A stretch of DNA of 64,000 nt from Liolophura sinensis (lineage: Eukaryota; Mollusca; Polyplacophora; Chitonida; Chitonidae), in NCBI RefSeq assembly GCF_032854445.1, contig NC_088295.1:9599385-9663384 (forward strand), in the 5' to 3' direction. The first letter of the stretch is position 1, and each line of letters starts with the position of its first letter. Both the position numbers and the translations under genes were made by a program. Below are positions 50,001 through 55,612 of the stretch, in pieces. The notes beneath the pieces were generated by a model. That model was not told the origin of the DNA, made no database searches, and was given only the letters and a program-made list of their open reading frames with translations.

Positions 50001-51131
50001 AAAGTGCACAAGTGTATGGATTTTTTGATAAATTTGTTATTTTCTGGGATTAGAATTGTTAGTTGATCAGCTGATTTCAGCTAATATTAATGGAAAAAGG
50101 AAATTTCAAAGTATCTTATGCCTTAACCAAAATGACCAAAACTGTTCATTTTACTATTAACGGGATCAGCCAGAAGGAGCGATTTTTATGTAAAAGATGC
50201 TGTTCCTTGTATATTATAACCTGCTGATACACATAACTGTTAAAAGACGCAGTGTTAATATCTGATTCTGTCTGAATACTTCTGATATAAGTACATGTAC
50301 ATGTTTTTAGAATTGCAACCAAATGATTTTAAGTTTATTTATACAGTGTACTTATGTTGTCTCCGTCCATTGTAAACTTTGCATTTTTGTGTTTTGTGAT
50401 TTACCTGTATTTTATGATGGTTCGTATCTCCCAGGTGTGCTGAAGAAAGAATACTCAGTGAGCACTGGTTCTCCCATCAGTGAGGTGGCCTTCCATCCAT
50501 CTGACACCCACAAAGGTTATAACCTCTACCTGAGCTCCAGGACTAAGGGAGTAGTGTACTTCATGGACCTGGCCACAGGAAAGCTCATGAATGTGGAAGG
50601 TAACAGCAGACATACCATAAGAAATTGTCAATTAATAATCAAAGAGTTGACATATAATCTTTGAATGAAAAACATTATTCCATCTTTGCCGAAAATCCAT
50701 CGTAAGAAGTTTTGGTTACAGATTATGTGACATAGCTGTACTGATACCAGCTAGATCTTGATGGGCACCCTGAAGCACATTGTGCTGTGTCACTAGACAT
50801 TGGCTTGTGTGCCAGATATGTCATAATCTTTACATTGACGGGTTAGAGTTTGTGGCGTGAAAGTTTTGTTAGGGTATTGAAGCATTGGATGTTGATTCTA
50901 TCATCTTGACTTCTTGCCTCTGCAGGTATTGAGGAGCGTGTGCAGGACTCATGGCTATGGGACGGTATGAACCACGCCCTCGTGGGCAGTGGTCTGTTTG
51001 GTGATTATTTGCTGACCACTACTGATTCCTCAGCCATCATCATCAACGGCAGGCTGCAGAAAGTCGAGTGTGAATTCCGTGATCTCAAAAACAGCCACGT
51101 GGTTGTCTGGGTACAACCTGAAACCTTATAA
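13937..51131 (+). CDS. FSTL5: Follistatin-related protein 5/4-like gene, 15 coding exons (whole coding span)
   Basis: Joining 13937-14020, 20345-20990, 37115-37333, 37858-38472, 39492-39695, 40170-40330, 43114-43231, 44610-44768, 46388-46528, 46949-47232, 48069-48254, 49212-49392, 49738-49938, 50435-50599 and 50926-51131 gives 3570 nt, or 1189 residues plus stop. Every junction is GT-AG and keeps frame. Domain order is signal peptide (1-23), K/D/P-rich linker (29-243), follistatin/Kazal module (244-316), K/D/E-rich linker (317-500), EF-hand pair (about 522-589), Ig1 (590-682), Ig2 (683-782) and a propeller-like C-terminal domain (783-1189). This is the FSTL4/FSTL5 architecture; vertebrate members have about 845 residues, and the excess is mainly the two linkers. 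The protein should be secreted. The founding family of SPARC/follistatin-like proteins binds extracellular ligands, but the ligand of this subgroup is not clear. FSTL5 and FSTL4 cannot be told apart here. Confidence 0.93.
16005..16190 (-). mobile_element. SINE (family A), 5'-truncated
   Basis: Reading left to right the copy shows the tail (TTTTATTTGATTGG), then AGAACAGCAGACAGTATTAT, GGGAGGAAACTGGGCAGAGC and CCATCCGCAGGTTGCTGAAG, so the element is on the minus strand. The same core recurs at 24895, 31168, 36595, 46000 and 54738. ORFs over it are not genes. Confidence 0.75.
19263..19281. repeat. Poly-C homopolymer (19 C)
   Basis: A run of 19 C between GGTTCAGG-like and ACTCTGACG flanks. Length is likely variable or error-prone in sequencing. 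Confidence 0.9.
20345..20990 (+). CDS. FSTL5: FSTL5-like exon 2: K/D/P-rich secreted linker
   Basis: The acceptor TTTTTTTCAG ends at 20344 and the donor is TTAG|GTAAGT at 20990/20991. It starts in phase 0 and ends in phase 1. The 215 residues begin KYRHHVKSRDHLEDDWYKPD and are rich in Lys, Asp, Pro, Ser, Tyr and Trp, with no cysteine. Residues near 20741-20760 include a PPPPP tract. It is highly charged and probably disordered. Vertebrate FSTL5 has only a short segment between the signal peptide and the Kazal module, so most of this is extra. It joins in frame to the Kazal exon 16 kb away, which supports its place in this gene. Confidence 0.88.
22380..22750. repeat. Tandem repeat, about 92-bp unit, 3-4 copies
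   Basis: TAGTTCTGTTTTTGGGAG recurs near 22469, 22561 and 22653, each followed by GTGCAAATGTCA, AATGAATCTGTTTTTA and ATAAACATACAATGCTGAAT. The left and right end copies are more diverged. Confidence 0.8.
22975..23060 (+). mobile_element. tRNA-like SINE head fragment
   Basis: GATGGCTCAGACTGTAATAA resembles the family B A-box region (GTGGTTCAGACTGTAGAC at 7487), and GGTTTGAGACCTGGCAGTG resembles a B box. No SINE body follows. Weak call. Confidence 0.3.
23634..24540. repeat. 65-bp minisatellite, about 13 good copies plus degenerate ones
   Basis: The unit begins CAATGGACTCAACATCTGAC, continues AAGACATGTAGAAGTGGATT and TCACATTCTCACACACATCT, and ends GTGTG. Copies are nearly identical from 23634 to 24470, then decay at 24474 and 24537, which suggests recent homogenisation. 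Because 65 is not a multiple of 3, the open frames here come from cycling through frames and are not genes. Confidence 0.95.
24895..25050 (+). mobile_element. SINE (family A), 5'-truncated
   Basis: In sense orientation it shows CATGCTGGCTTTCTCTCTGG, AGTCCTCCAGCAACCTGCAG, ATGGGTTTCCCCTGGACTCC, AAGTGAAATATTCTAAAGTA and ends CAATGAAATAAATAAGTAAA. The A-rich tail on the right marks plus orientation. Confidence 0.75.
27150..27297. repeat. Low-complexity TTTCTGTGTTCTGTA repeat
   Basis: About ten imperfect TTCTGTGTT/CTGTATT units. The apparent Phe/Cys/Val-rich peptides in this stretch are translation of the repeat. Confidence 0.85.
27323..28173. repeat. 42/46-bp minisatellite, about 19 copies
   Basis: The unit is GATGCATATACATACATGTA, CAGGGTGAAATTAAAGTCAC, ATTAAA. 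Copies alternate between a 46-bp form and a 42-bp form lacking one CATA, and between CAGGG, CAGCG and CAATG variants, so variant typing would be possible. Confidence 0.95.
28556..28805. repeat. Minisatellite, about 30-bp unit (TTTATTGCAGACCCATGCATG)
   Basis: About eight copies of CATGTTTATTGCAGACCC plus ATGCATGTGCATG. The palindromic ATGCAT and CATGCATG words recur in each unit. ORFs over it are repeat translations. Confidence 0.9.
29884..30105. mobile_element. MITE with terminal inverted repeats of about 45 bp
   Basis: The left end GGCCCGGGGATCGATCACGA is followed by AGCGATCTTA and, about ten bases on, TCAAAATTTCAA. The right end, read on the other strand, gives GGCCTCGGGATCACGAAGCG, ATCTTA and the same TCAAAATTTCAA. 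The left arm has one extra GATC. The 220-bp size, AT-rich interior and lack of an ORF fit a non-autonomous DNA transposon. Confidence 0.82.
30517..31130. repeat. Compound minisatellite of TACATGTAGAnACACAGTATG units
   Basis: Blocks ACAGTATGTACATGTAGA (18 bp) and ACAGTATGTACACTTGTACA plus TGTAGATGC (about 30 bp) alternate. Both lengths are multiples of three and the units lack stops on the minus strand, so long open frames (226 and 218 codons) arise there. They encode Cys/Tyr/Thr/His cycles and have no start context or domain. I do not call a gene. Confidence 0.93.
31168..31435 (-). mobile_element. Full-length tRNA-derived SINE (family A)
   Basis: On the minus strand the head reads GGTCCCTATGTGGCTCAGTC (A box TGGCTCAGTCGG, with GGTTAGCGCGCTAGTGCAGC after it), the B box lies in GGTCACTGTGAGTTCAAGTC, the body has CATGCTGGCTTCCTCTCTGG and CCCTTTTCCTCCCACAATAA, and the tail is A/T-rich AAATAAATAGATAAATAAAT. 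It is the best full copy of the family here. Confidence 0.88.
32321..33024. repeat. 46-bp minisatellite, 15 copies
   Basis: The unit is TTACAGCACTAAATACTAGT, GTTTTTGTATACCTTGTGCA, GTAACC. Variants include TTACATCACT, CTGGTG/CTAGTG and GCGG/GCAG. One copy near 32630 carries an internal TTTTTGTATACCTTG duplication. Confidence 0.95.
33896..34048. repeat. Short tandem duplications (TCTGTTCTGATACACTGGTC)
   Basis: GACGAGCAATCTGTTCTGAT, then ACACTGGTCTTC, occurs twice, and ATCTGTTCTGATACACTGGT with TTCGTTAGCTTGTGCACAAC occurs twice, overlapping. Two nested duplication events explain it. Confidence 0.85.
34560..34812 (+). mobile_element. SINE (family B)
   Basis: It shares TATCAGTAACATACCAAAGG, AGGCACTGTAGTTTCCTCCA, CGCCATTATATAAGTGAAAA, ATTCCTGAGTATGTCATTAA and the tail ACAATCAAATAAACATTAAA with the copies at 370, 7475 and 55250. 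Confidence 0.75.
36595..36745 (+). mobile_element. SINE (family A), 5'-truncated
   Basis: It contains ACGTGGGAAGGTCTGACAGT, TGTGCCCGGTTTCCACCCAC, CATAATGCTGGCCTCCGTCG, TATAAGTGAAATACTCTTGA and the tail CACCAATTAAATGAATAAAT, in plus orientation. Confidence 0.8.
37115..37333 (+). CDS. FSTL5: FSTL5-like exon 3: follistatin/Kazal domain
   Basis: Residues 244-316 begin VKCKSELDCPMSRVCKDGYC and carry the ten cysteines of a follistatin module, including the Kazal signature VCGSDGILYPSHCEL and the closing GLC. The acceptor is TTTGCAG and the donor AAAAAG|GTAGGT, phase 1 at both ends. Such modules bind growth factors or proteases in relatives such as follistatin and SPARC; the partner here is unknown. 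Confidence 0.95.
37858..38472 (+). CDS. FSTL5: FSTL5-like exon 4: K/D/E-rich linker with hexapeptide repeats
   Basis: The 205-residue exon opens GTETVGYLPVGTSDQKSKDS. It contains tandem KDTKEV-type hexapeptides (37950-38040) and KD-V/F/E steps, then Glu/Lys-rich and Asp/Tyr-rich acidic stretches (DDSKEYYDDYEDSEY). It ends in a cysteine-bearing segment (ICSDDEYKKFKEELLKYHC) leading to the EF-hand region. The acceptor is TTTCCAG, the donor GAAA|GTAAGT, phase 1 at both ends. ORFs in the other frames over this exon are shadows. Confidence 0.92.
39492..39695 (+). CDS. FSTL5: FSTL5-like exon 5: EF-hand pair
   Basis: Residues 522-589 contain two EF-hand loops. In DRDFDDYLQKED, positions 1, 3 and 5 are Asp and position 8 is Leu, but position 12 is Asp rather than Glu. 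In DAAKDGKLSIDE, the position-3 ligand is replaced by Ala. Calcium binding may therefore be weakened in both, more clearly in the second. The acceptor is TTTTACAG and the donor TTCA|GTAAGT. Confidence 0.92.
40170..40330 (+). CDS. FSTL5: FSTL5-like exon 6: first half of Ig domain 1
   Basis: The exon encodes SLDKSVLDERVKTLTILATV and then the B-strand cysteine (LELTCGI) and the core tryptophan (VIWKRHG) of an I-set Ig domain. The acceptor is GTTCCAG, the donor CAGT|GTAAGT, and the exon ends in phase 0. Confidence 0.9.
40331..43113 (+). other. FSTL5-like intron 6
   Basis: The intron holds a tandem repeat at its start (40540-40735) and otherwise AT-rich DNA. GATCTATTTTAGCTGGAGCT-like words TTATTTTAGCTGGAGCTATG occur at about 40909 and 41336, a small dispersed duplication. 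No exon is seen. Confidence 0.6.
40540..40735. repeat. Tandem repeat, about 33-35-bp unit with ACATGTAC core
   Basis: Five to six copies of ACTTACAGGTATTTGTAAGT followed by ACATGTACCAGTAT. Each unit carries an acceptor/donor-like TTACAG|GTATTT string, although no exon lies between them. Confidence 0.9.
43114..43231 (+). CDS. FSTL5: FSTL5-like exon 7: second half of Ig domain 1
   Basis: AFEDGTLYISHVAVHHMGNF is followed by the F-strand cysteine (NFSCHD), giving the Ig pattern D-G-x-L-x-I...G-x-Y/F-x-C. NFS is a possible N-glycosylation site. The acceptor is CTCTTTTCAG and the donor CAGA|GTGAGT, phase 1. Confidence 0.92.
43232..44609 (+). other. FSTL5-like intron 7
   Basis: AT-rich intronic DNA with T-rich and A-rich runs. 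Two similar segments (AAATGTATAAATAAAA near 44190 and 44392, with GTTAACATAGAGGTG and GTTAGCATAAAAAAT following) suggest an old duplication of about 200 bp. No gene. Confidence 0.5.
44610..44768 (+). CDS. FSTL5: FSTL5-like exon 8: first half of Ig domain 2
   Basis: The exon begins SPQVKVMPGSQLHRSHTDVT and carries the LKCHAEGVPTPEVTW core (B-strand Cys and Trp) of an I-set Ig domain. The acceptor is TGTTTACAG and the donor CTAA|GTAAGA, phase 1. Confidence 0.93.
44769..46387 (+). other. FSTL5-like intron 8
   Basis: The intron contains a SINE at 46000-46150 and tRNA-like fragments (TTAGTTCAAGCCTGACCATG near 44898, GACAGGGTTCAACCTTAGAC near 45788) that may be decayed SINE heads. No exon is seen. 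Confidence 0.5.
46000..46150 (-). mobile_element. SINE (family A), truncated
   Basis: From left it shows the tail TTATTTATTTAATTGATCAG, TTTTACGGCATACTGAAGAA, TATTTCATTTATACGACAGC, AGCCAACATTATAGTGGGAG and CCACAGGTTGCTGTCCTTCC; the GGGCAGAGCCC segment is deleted. Minus orientation. Confidence 0.78.
46388..46528 (+). CDS. FSTL5: FSTL5-like exon 9: second half of Ig domain 2
   Basis: The motif DTGAYKCRASNMAG closes the second Ig domain with the canonical D-x-G-x-Y-x-C. NRT and NST are possible N-glycosylation sites. The acceptor is TTGTTACAG and the donor CTCA|GTAAGC, phase 1. Confidence 0.94.
46949..47232 (+). CDS. FSTL5: FSTL5-like exon 10: start of C-terminal propeller-like domain
   Basis: Residues 783-877 include ADNMFIVFHNKGYDIYEPQH, a cysteine group (SLCGDRDCDW) and the strongly conserved AINVANKFVYASQPAMNRVV segment. 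This matches the vertebrate FSTL4/5 C-terminal region, which is usually described as a seven-bladed-propeller-like (YVTN/WD40-type) fold. The exon ends in phase 0 at CAG|GTAATG. Confidence 0.93.
47233..48068 (+). other. FSTL5-like intron 10
   Basis: I see nothing but ordinary AT-rich intron here; ORFs on the minus strand at 47685-48079 have no support. Confidence 0.6.
48069..48254 (+). CDS. FSTL5: FSTL5-like exon 11: C-terminal domain
   Basis: The 62 residues start LVDTDKEPVRLHYVPHLDQV and include DQVWVLCWN and the family-typical IVHTQPVGNRFDL. The exon is flanked by TTACAG and CTG|GTATGT and is phase 0 at both ends. Confidence 0.93.
48345..48770. repeat. 19-bp pyrimidine-rich minisatellite (CTTTCTGTCTGTTCACAAC), about 22 copies
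   Basis: CTTTCTGTCTGTTCACAAC is repeated with CCT, TTC and GCC variants at the centre. It begins about 90 bases after the exon 11 donor. It translates into Phe/Cys/Leu/Ser-rich peptides in two frames, which I reject as genes. Confidence 0.95.
48885..49180. repeat. Degenerate tandem repeat, about 80-90-bp unit
   Basis: TGTGTTTACCTCTTCTTTTA, GGCATTTT, a CACCCYAAGNNTACCACAC-like string and ATGTACACC recur three to four times, increasingly diverged, just upstream of exon 12. Confidence 0.75.
49212..49392 (+). CDS. FSTL5: FSTL5-like exon 12: C-terminal domain
   Basis: The exon encodes VQDMFLPPANDLQHHFEFGY, then VVHTGQRGLYKLELEEMKYI, as in the FSTL4/5 segment following the HTQPVG motif. It is bounded by TTTCCAG and TTAG|GTAAGC and ends in phase 1. 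Confidence 0.93.
49393..49737 (+). other. FSTL5-like intron 12
   Basis: A short ordinary intron with no repeat or gene visible. Confidence 0.7.
49738..49938 (+). CDS. FSTL5: FSTL5-like exon 13: C-terminal domain
   Basis: The exon encodes GGMIVIQCQAET..., then VPHVSPDSRHLVTVD, a propeller-type strand typical of the family. NSS is a possible N-glycosylation site. Boundaries are CTTCCAG and GAGG|GTAAAG, phase 1. Confidence 0.93.
49939..50434 (+). other. FSTL5-like intron 13
   Basis: AT-rich intron; nothing else seen. Intron 14 (50600-50925) is likewise plain. Confidence 0.7.
50435..50599 (+). CDS. FSTL5: FSTL5-like exon 14: C-terminal domain
   Basis: The exon encodes GVLKKEYSVSTGSPISEVAF, then YNLYLSSRTKGVVYFMDLAT, which matches the penultimate propeller strands of FSTL5. 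Boundaries are CTCCCAG and GAAG|GTAACA, phase 1. Confidence 0.93.
50926..51131 (+). CDS. FSTL5: FSTL5-like exon 15: C-terminus and stop
   Basis: The exon encodes GIEERVQDSWLWDGMNHALV, then SGLFGDYLLTT and INGRLQKVECEF, and ends HVVVWVQPETL with TAA at 51129-51131. This is the usual end of FSTL4/5 proteins (SGLFGxYL...DGRLxxLxCE...VIWVG). The acceptor is CTGCAG at 50920-50925. Confidence 0.94.
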
Positions 51132-52480
51132 GACTTTGACACACCTTTTGTTAACGCCAGCCGCGCTGTTTTCTCATCAAAGCTTGGTATTTATCAGCTT
51201 TAAGATATCTCAAATAACTGATATTGAAACCATTGGTTGTATTGCCAAGTATGCATCTCAACAGCTGGCTACAGCCTGTGTACTGCAAATTCATAATGTT
51301 ATGTAATACAAACATCACTGGCTTGAAGATTGACTAATTTTCTCATGATGGTCGGTACTGCCATAATACATATAGTTCACAAGGGAAAGTTCATGGTGGT
51401 GATACCAGTTGTCAATGTTCTATCATCTAAAACTTTTGAAGTACACTTACCTCTGTGTCAATCTGTTCATTTTAAGTTTTGTTCTGCTTTAGAAAGGGAG
51501 AAAAGTGGAAGCAAACACTGCTATGATAGCGAAGACCAACCAAGCTATAATGTCGTAATCGTTCACAAATCTGTAAATGAACTGCACAATATGTCAGTTT
51601 CAGAGAACACACAAAATGTATACTGTGTGTTGATAGTTGTTACCAGAATGTATGGGACATATAGGCCAGTTTTCTGGCCATTTAATATACACCAGCATTC
51701 CCTCATTTAGTAGTACCTGGCTAGCTTCATACTTATTGTTCAAGGTCTCCTGTAAAGGCATGTATTTCACTCCCGATTTCTATGCCCTAGTGTGTCATGT
51801 AACACATACAATATGCCAGTCTCTTCATTCTCTACCCCATGTATCATTTAATACATTCAGCCAAAGCTTATTTTCACATGCTTTGGCATTTTTGGCAATA
51901 CTTGAGAGTCATGTATCCTGATTGCCTTGTATTTTTACTGTATATTTTGACCTATAGATTTGATCTGGTGTATTATGGATAATATAGTCTCATTTGCATA
52001 GTGTGTAGTGTGAAAAGATCCAAGGCATATCTTGCTGTCTGTGGTTAAAATGCCGTGAAAAAGCATTGACAAGTCATTGCAATTACAAATAGCATTCATG
52101 GTTATTGTTTTGGGTTTGTTTTTTTGTATTGTTATTTATTTTTAACTGATAGTATTCAGTTATTTAGTGTTAATTCTTGTTGGTTATTATTGCAACAGAA
52201 ATACAAAAATTTCACGTTCTGAAAGTCTTTTTCCACCCATTTGACATGCCATTTTGCCCTGGCATTAGATGTTGTAAAAGTGTAGTTGTACATTTTTATT
52301 TGAAAAGAATCACTTGCTAATCATTAGATATTTTCTGCTGCTTAAGTGACATGTTAGACTTGCACTCCATCTCTGTATCTCTTCACTATTGGCTGTTTAA
52401 TACAGCACATTGGGAATGAAACAGTGGATCATTGAAATCCTGTATGTACATGTACGATGTTTTATGTGAGATAGAAGTTA

Positions 52481-52835
52481 TGTGACTGGGGATTCTGTTA
52501 CTGGCTTCACCCAGGGCTGTCTGTGACTGGGAATTCCGTTACTGGCTTCACCCAGGGCTGACTGGGGATTCTGTTACTGGCTTCACCCAGGGCTGTCTGT
52601 GACTGGGAATTCCGTTACTGGCTTCACCCAGGGCTGTCTGTGACTGGGGATTCTGCTACTGGCTTCACCCAGTGCTGTTCGTGACTGGGAATTATGTTAC
52701 TGGCTTCACCCAGGGCTGACTGGGGATTCTGTTACTGGCTTCACCCAGGGCTGTGTTTGACTGGGGTTTCTGTTACTGACTTCACCCACGGCTGTTTTTG
52801 ACTGGAGATTCTGTACCTGGCTTCATCCAGGTCTG
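52481..52835. repeat. 35/41-bp minisatellite, nine copies
   Basis: Units read GACTGGGGATTCTGTTACTG, GCTTCACCCAGGGCTGTCTGT. Two alternating sub-types (GGGGATTCTG and GGGAATTCCG) are interleaved, and two copies lack the TGTCTGT end. Confidence 0.93.
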
Positions 52836-54413
52836 CTAAAATACAGCCTCAAAATGGATAGATGTTTGGTAGGAAGTGCGGCAGAGTAAACCAGACTAGA
52901 CATTCTCTTAAGTTGAGAACCCTCCTCCAAAACCACCGTAGACTACTATGATTGTTACTACAAGCACAGTGGTAACTTACATGTAGATCTTCAACATGTC
53001 TACAATCAAACTAGTCTATGGTATCTTTGTGGAATAGGGATTTATAGATCCAAAAGAGTGCTGTGACCCTCTAAATCACAGGGCAGTGCAGATATTTTAC
53101 TTACTATGTTCTGTAACTGATATTTTAATGTCTGTCCTTCAACTTGTTTGTGTCTTCGTGGTACCCGGAGTAGTTTTTATTTCTCTTGCTCACGATTAAA
53201 TAATGTGGAACTGTTTTTGCCAAATTTGTATTTTTGACTATTTTCAACAAAGGAAAAAAAACTTTAAAAAAAAGAAAAAAAATCAAAGAGAAAGGTGGTT
53301 GATTTAAGGTAAAGACTGTTGTGTATATATGTAGGCATCAGTGTGTGTGCGCGCGAAGGCTGTTGCTAAGACAGTGGTGATGGCTTTGAATAACGTGAAT
53401 TCAGTTGTGTACGCTCAAACAGTGACGATATTTTGATCTGTGCATTGATTGATATTCAGTACATGGAAATGTACATTGTGAAAGATATCATGCTTTGGTA
53501 GACAAAAAAGTACATGCCTATACGTTAATAGCGAACAAATTTGGAATCCTGTCAGTGTGCTGATAATTAAGAAATGGCATAATTAGAAGATTGCTTAAAT
53601 GAGATGTAATCATTATTGTTAAAATAAATTAATCTGTTGATTGACTCTCTTTCGTAACCTCTGGTACATGTGCATTTTATGACTGAAGCTGTATATAGTT
53701 TGGAATCAAATCTGCTGTTGTTGTTGTGGGCTATATTTGTATGCCATGTATATTTGGCTCCAGATTTGCACTGTGGCCTGATAAAAAATACAGCTTTTAG
53801 CACTGTTTTGTGTCCTTCATAGTTGGTGTGATTGTAGCCACAAGAAACCATTTTTGTATTATTGTACTAGTGTCTGTTTCATTAGATTTGTTGTCGTTTA
53901 TAATTTATTTGTAGAATCCTTCAATTTCTGGGAGCAAAAACCTGTTACATATACTTGAGTGTAAAGACTATGAATGTTGACTGCCATTACGGATAAGTTT
54001 GACATTAAATTTTGGTTATCTGGGAGTTTTCGGGTTATGGGATGGATTGTTAAGGTATCTAGATGGGCTGTTAAGCTGTGTGCATCCACTGTTCCAGTTT
54101 TCAAATGTTGCTTGGTGCACAGATTTTTTTCCAGAAATTGAGGGCAATCACTCTGCCGTGTCACCGCGTAACTGTGTGCCTTCTCCAGGGGACATAACCT
54201 ATCCACCCTGGATGGTGTTTTTACTTGTGGTGACATCCCTTGTTATTTATCTCTCAGCATCTTGGTGCTGCTTTTTGTTTTTGAATTTTTGTGAATTTTT
54301 AAATTGTATAATTTATTTCCATCCAGCACAGCCTTTTGTGATTAAAACTGTTCATAATGCTATGGTAGGTGTTGATGTCAATTCTGCCATTTACACAGTG
54401 TGTAGTGCTTGTC

Positions 54414-54419
54414 AATAAA
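54414..54419 (+). terminator. Poly(A) signal AATAAA, FSTL5-like gene
   Basis: GTCAATAAAGTGG at the end of the non-coding 3' region, followed by TTGCCTTGCTGTAATTCTTG with G/T-rich sequence downstream (TTGTGTGATGTG), as expected for a cleavage site. Confidence 0.55.
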
Positions 54420-54579
54420 GTGGTCGAACACACAGCTTTGCCTTGCTGTAATTCTTGTGTGATGTGAAACAACCTTCAACAGCTATATTCACCTACATGT
54501 ATGCAGAAATTGCCTTGTGTAACACAGGTGGACTGTACACCTGGAATGTATAACTACGACTTATACATAAATTAGCTTG

Positions 54580-54660
54580 TAATTTATTTACTTATTTGAG
54601 TTTTACACCGTACTTGAGAATATTTCACTTACACGACAGCCAGCAGTATGGAAGAAAATA
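54580..54660 (-). mobile_element. SINE (family A) 3' fragment, minus
   Basis: TTTATTTACTTATTTGAGTT, TTACACCGTACTTGAGAATA and TTTCACTTACACGACAGCCA show the family A 3' end in reverse orientation, about 80 bases left of an oppositely oriented copy. Confidence 0.7.
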
Positions 54661-54737
54661 AATTAACTTGTGTATGAGTGGACTTTTCACCTGATAACCT
54701 ATACATGCACATAAACTGACCTGTATAATGCTAGTGG

Positions 54738-54950
54738 GAGGCCTCCATGGTCGAGGTGGTTAGCATGCCGGGGTGGCGCAATGACCCAGGAGCCTCTCTC
54801 ACGTGAGAAGGTCTGCCAGAACCCTGCGAATAGTCGATGGTTTCCCCCAATGTTCTTCTTGGTTTCCTTCCACCATAATGCTGGCCGCCCTCGGATAAGG
54901 GAAATATTCTTGAGTACAGCATAAAACACCAATCAAATAAATAAATATAA
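54738..54950 (+). mobile_element. SINE (family A), near full-length
   Basis: The head GGCCTCCATGGTCGAGGTGG, then TTAGCATGCCGGGGTGGCGC (A-box region), leads to AGAAGGTCTGCCAGAACCCT, ATGGTTTCCCCCAATGTTCT, CACCATAATGCTGGCCGCCC and the tail ACACCAATCAAATAAATAAA. The B-box segment is deleted (the copy jumps from GGAGCCTCTCTCACG to the body). Confidence 0.82.
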
Positions 54951-55249
54951 TACCAGTGGACTGAGATTCTAAACAAGGTCTGAAAGTGTTGATAAAAGAC
55001 GTCTCTTATTGAGATGTGTCCCAAAGATCTGAACTTCCTTGTCTGAATCCAGCTCCAAGGAATCAGCCGCAGTTTTTACGTTGTGGGACTTGTTAGGAGC
55101 CTGAGGGCGTGAAATTCTTGTGAACTCCTATTCACTCCCATCATTTTGAAGAAAGTTGACTTCAAAAAGCAGAATTTTGCATTGTATAAACCAAGGTCTT
55201 CCATTCACCCATAAAATTGTCTCCCACCTCAAAATTAGCGTATGCTGGA

Positions 55250-55612
55250 GTAAGGCTTGGAGTCGGTTGGGCTCGGTGGTAAACGCTGTGCAGCACCACC
55301 AGCGAGGAACAAGAGGTGAAGGTTCAATCCCAGCCTTGATCTGGGAATTTATAGATTCTCCTCCCATTCTTCATGGTTCTTGGTGACAAATTAAGTGGTC
55401 AATAGAGTAGTGGATAGCCAGTCCTAGGCTCGTTGAAGACCAGTTGTCTTCCAGCACTATGGCATGTATGTCTTAGTCACCGTGGCCTGAGCCAGGGACT
55501 ATTTTTCAGCGACTTGTCAAAATTTTGTTTCCTCGGTTGAGGAAACTGACCACCTCTGCATAACAGTAAAATTCCTTTGTATTGTATTAAACAACAATCA
55601 AATCAAATAAAG
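55250..55612 (+). mobile_element. tRNA-derived SINE (family B)
   Basis: The head GGGCTCGGTGGTAAACGCTG and B box AGGTTCAATCCCAGCCTTGA are followed by TAGATTCTCCTCCCATTCTT, ATGGTTCTTGGTGACAAATT and the A-rich tail ACAACAATCAAATCAAATAA. Confidence 0.75.

Larger units (their letters stand above)
51132..54440 (+). other. Presumed 3' UTR of the FSTL5-like gene
   Basis: About 3.3 kb of non-coding sequence follows the stop up to the first well-placed AATAAA (54414-54419). It contains a 41-bp minisatellite (52481-52835), A-rich patches at 53252-53282 and several T-rich stretches. A shorter UTR using a variant hexamer is possible. ORFs at 51330 and 53999 have no recognisable domain. Confidence 0.5.

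Noticed and set aside
53999-54418. 139-codon ORF at the end of the FSTL5-like 3' UTR
   Set aside because: It has a hydrophobic stretch but no recognisable family, no splice context and ends at the poly(A) signal; most likely chance.
54738-54800. Functional tRNA genes at SINE heads (also 31370-31435, 7480-7560, 55257-55340)
   Set aside because: A and B boxes are recognisable but no full cloverleaf with intact acceptor stem is present, and each is followed by a SINE body.
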